Under the pieces are notes generated by a model. That model did no database searches. It saw only the letters and a program-made list of their open reading frames with translations, and was not told where the DNA came from. A stretch of 64,000 nucleotides of DNA, taken from positions 18,243,001 through 18,307,000 of the forward strand of contig CM076271.1 of NCBI GenBank assembly GCA_038380795.1, written 5' to 3'. Source of the stretch: Pyrocephalus nanus. Lineage: Eukaryota > Chordata > Aves > Passeriformes > Tyrannidae. The position numbers were made by a program, and so were the translations under genes. Below, in pieces: positions 62,970 through 64,000 of this stretch (the first letter of the stretch is position 1; each line of letters starts with the position of its first letter).

Positions 62970-63138
62970 CCATCCTGTTATACCCATGCAGCATCCATTT
63001 GGCTGTAATTACAGTCGTGTCGTTCAGCTTTCAGACACCCCCTCAGACATTCTCCTGGCAAGCGGAATTTTAAATATAAAGCAGGAGTTAATCAGCAGCC
63101 AGATTGAAGCGTTGCAGAAAGATAGTGGAACTGCTTGA
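62970..63138 (+). other. terminal-exon-like open frame, unrecognised
   Basis: A strong acceptor (CCCCTGGTCTTTCTGCAG) is followed by 169 bases open to a TGA at 63136-63138. The peptide has protein-like composition: C-N-Y-S-R-V-V-Q-L-S-D-T-P-S-D-I-L-L, then I-L-N-I-K-Q-E-L-I-S-S-Q-I-E-A-L. I-K-Q-E fits the sumoylation consensus (hydrophobic-K-x-E), frequent in transcription regulators. The stretch is non-repetitive and keeps several CpG. I do not recognise the protein, and a conserved noncoding element that happens to be open is equally plausible. Confidence 0.18.
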
Positions 63139-64000
63139 TATTCCTAAGAACTCTGGTGGCTGCTTTATGTGTGTTTTAAGCCACGCTGTGCTTGATGACC
63201 TTGTAATGATGAAGTCTGAGGGGAAACAGAGACTGAATCATCACTTCTGAGACGGATGGTTTTGGCAGTGGCTGATGCTCTGTGCGTGGTCACGGAAATA
63301 TAGCTCTTGTTCAAAGGTCAGGACGTGGAATTTGGCACCAGGCCCAGATACCTAAAAACATCTGCAAAGCTGCTGTGGTGGCTGCTGCTGAGCAGGATGC
63401 AGGAGGAGGTGGAGATCTGGAGCCAGATGTGCTCATTAGCAGCTGCTTTGTCCCCAGTGACTGTGTTTGGGAGCCCTGCCATCCCCCCCTGCTGCTCTCA
63501 GGATGTCCCAGGAGTGACATTAACACTAAACCAGTGTCATTAACAGATCAGAGCCGAGATGGCTGCAGAAACTGAAATCAGAGATGGGGCAGGGAGGGTC
63601 CTGTTATTTGAGAAACTGAGTCCCACACCCTCCTGGAGAGCCAGGCACCCGACCCAGCTGAGGTGCAGGTAGATCTCAGCTCCAAGGTGGGAGCAAAGCA
63701 TCACCCTGGGTGCTCTGCAGTGGGCAGGGCAGTGGATTGCTGGTGTGCTGAGACAGAGCTGGCAGCATCCCAAAGAAGAAGCGAGGGCAGGGAATTGAGA
63801 GCAGAGTCCCCCCCAGCTGCCAGCAACACGCCTGGAGGGAGACCAGCTGCTCAAATGGGCAGCCAGTGCCTCCAGGGAAGGAGTCCAAGTCCCAGACAGC
63901 CACTGGGAAAGGCAAAGATGCATCACCTTGAAGGCTTGTCCTTGGAGATGGCGGCTCCTCTCTGGTCTTGAGATTAAACAACCTGGTTTTTTTCTGGTTT
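63139..64000. other. noncoding tract at window edge
   Basis: GC-richer sequence with open frames on both strands (for example 63540-63926 minus and 63663-63971 plus) that overlap one another and match no known protein. Nothing is called. Confidence 0.45.

Noticed and set aside
1..64000. tRNA, snRNA, rRNA, well-known microRNA seeds, CRISPR arrays, bacterial operons
   Set aside because: None of the expected signatures was seen when scanning by eye, and the CR1 elements place the sequence in a vertebrate genome where bacterial features are not expected. Formal covariance-model searches were not possible.

Overview
The window looks like nuclear DNA from a bird. The main evidence is seven truncated CR1 retrotransposon pieces. 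They carry the avian CR1 3' end: the 'GG(A/T)TGGAA...GATCTT.AAGGTCCCTTCCAACC' block, and in two copies the terminal ATTCTATGAT motif. Two copies also keep the decayed end of the CR1 reverse-transcriptase protein, which reads W-H-R-L-P-R-E-A-V. The base composition is moderately AT-rich, CpG is scarce outside a few patches, and homopolymer tracts are frequent. I recognise no protein-coding gene, tRNA, rRNA, snRNA or known microRNA. The longest open frames (up to about 165 codons) resemble no family I know, and some run through pyrimidine-rich or repeat sequence. I read the window as a gene desert or one or more very long introns.

Layout. 1-16.4 kb is plain noncoding sequence with one small CR1 piece (8.13 kb) and several poly-A/T tracts. 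16.4-16.7 kb is a GC- and CpG-richer patch containing a perfect 12-bp tandem duplication. 20.9-21.2 kb and 26.6-26.8 kb hold minus-strand CR1 pieces, with an AT-rich, non-repetitive tract between them that resembles conserved noncoding DNA. 30.4-31.2 kb is the most gene-like spot: a TATA-like box, then a strong-context ATG and a CpG-dense 131-codon frame that ends in a poly-T tract. 37.8-38.2 kb is the longest CpG-dense patch and is followed by a T34 tract. At 41.1 kb there are two cAMP-response-element-type sites 62 bp apart. At 41.6-41.9 kb sits a pure two-block pentanucleotide array (TTTTC x20, then CTTTC x24), directly upstream of a plus-strand CR1 piece. 48-57 kb is noncoding with two minus-strand CR1 pieces. 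58.3-59.8 kb holds two pyrimidine-rich segments. 62.0-62.2 kb is another CpG patch, and 62.97-63.14 kb an exon-like open frame.

No operon, gene cluster or defence system is visible, and nothing supports claiming a new biological system. The observations most worth checking are the two-motif pentanucleotide array, the CpG-dense patches (possible enhancers or unannotated promoters), the CRE pair, and a few open frames bounded by splice-like signals. All were read by eye; no alignment, conservation or expression data were available.
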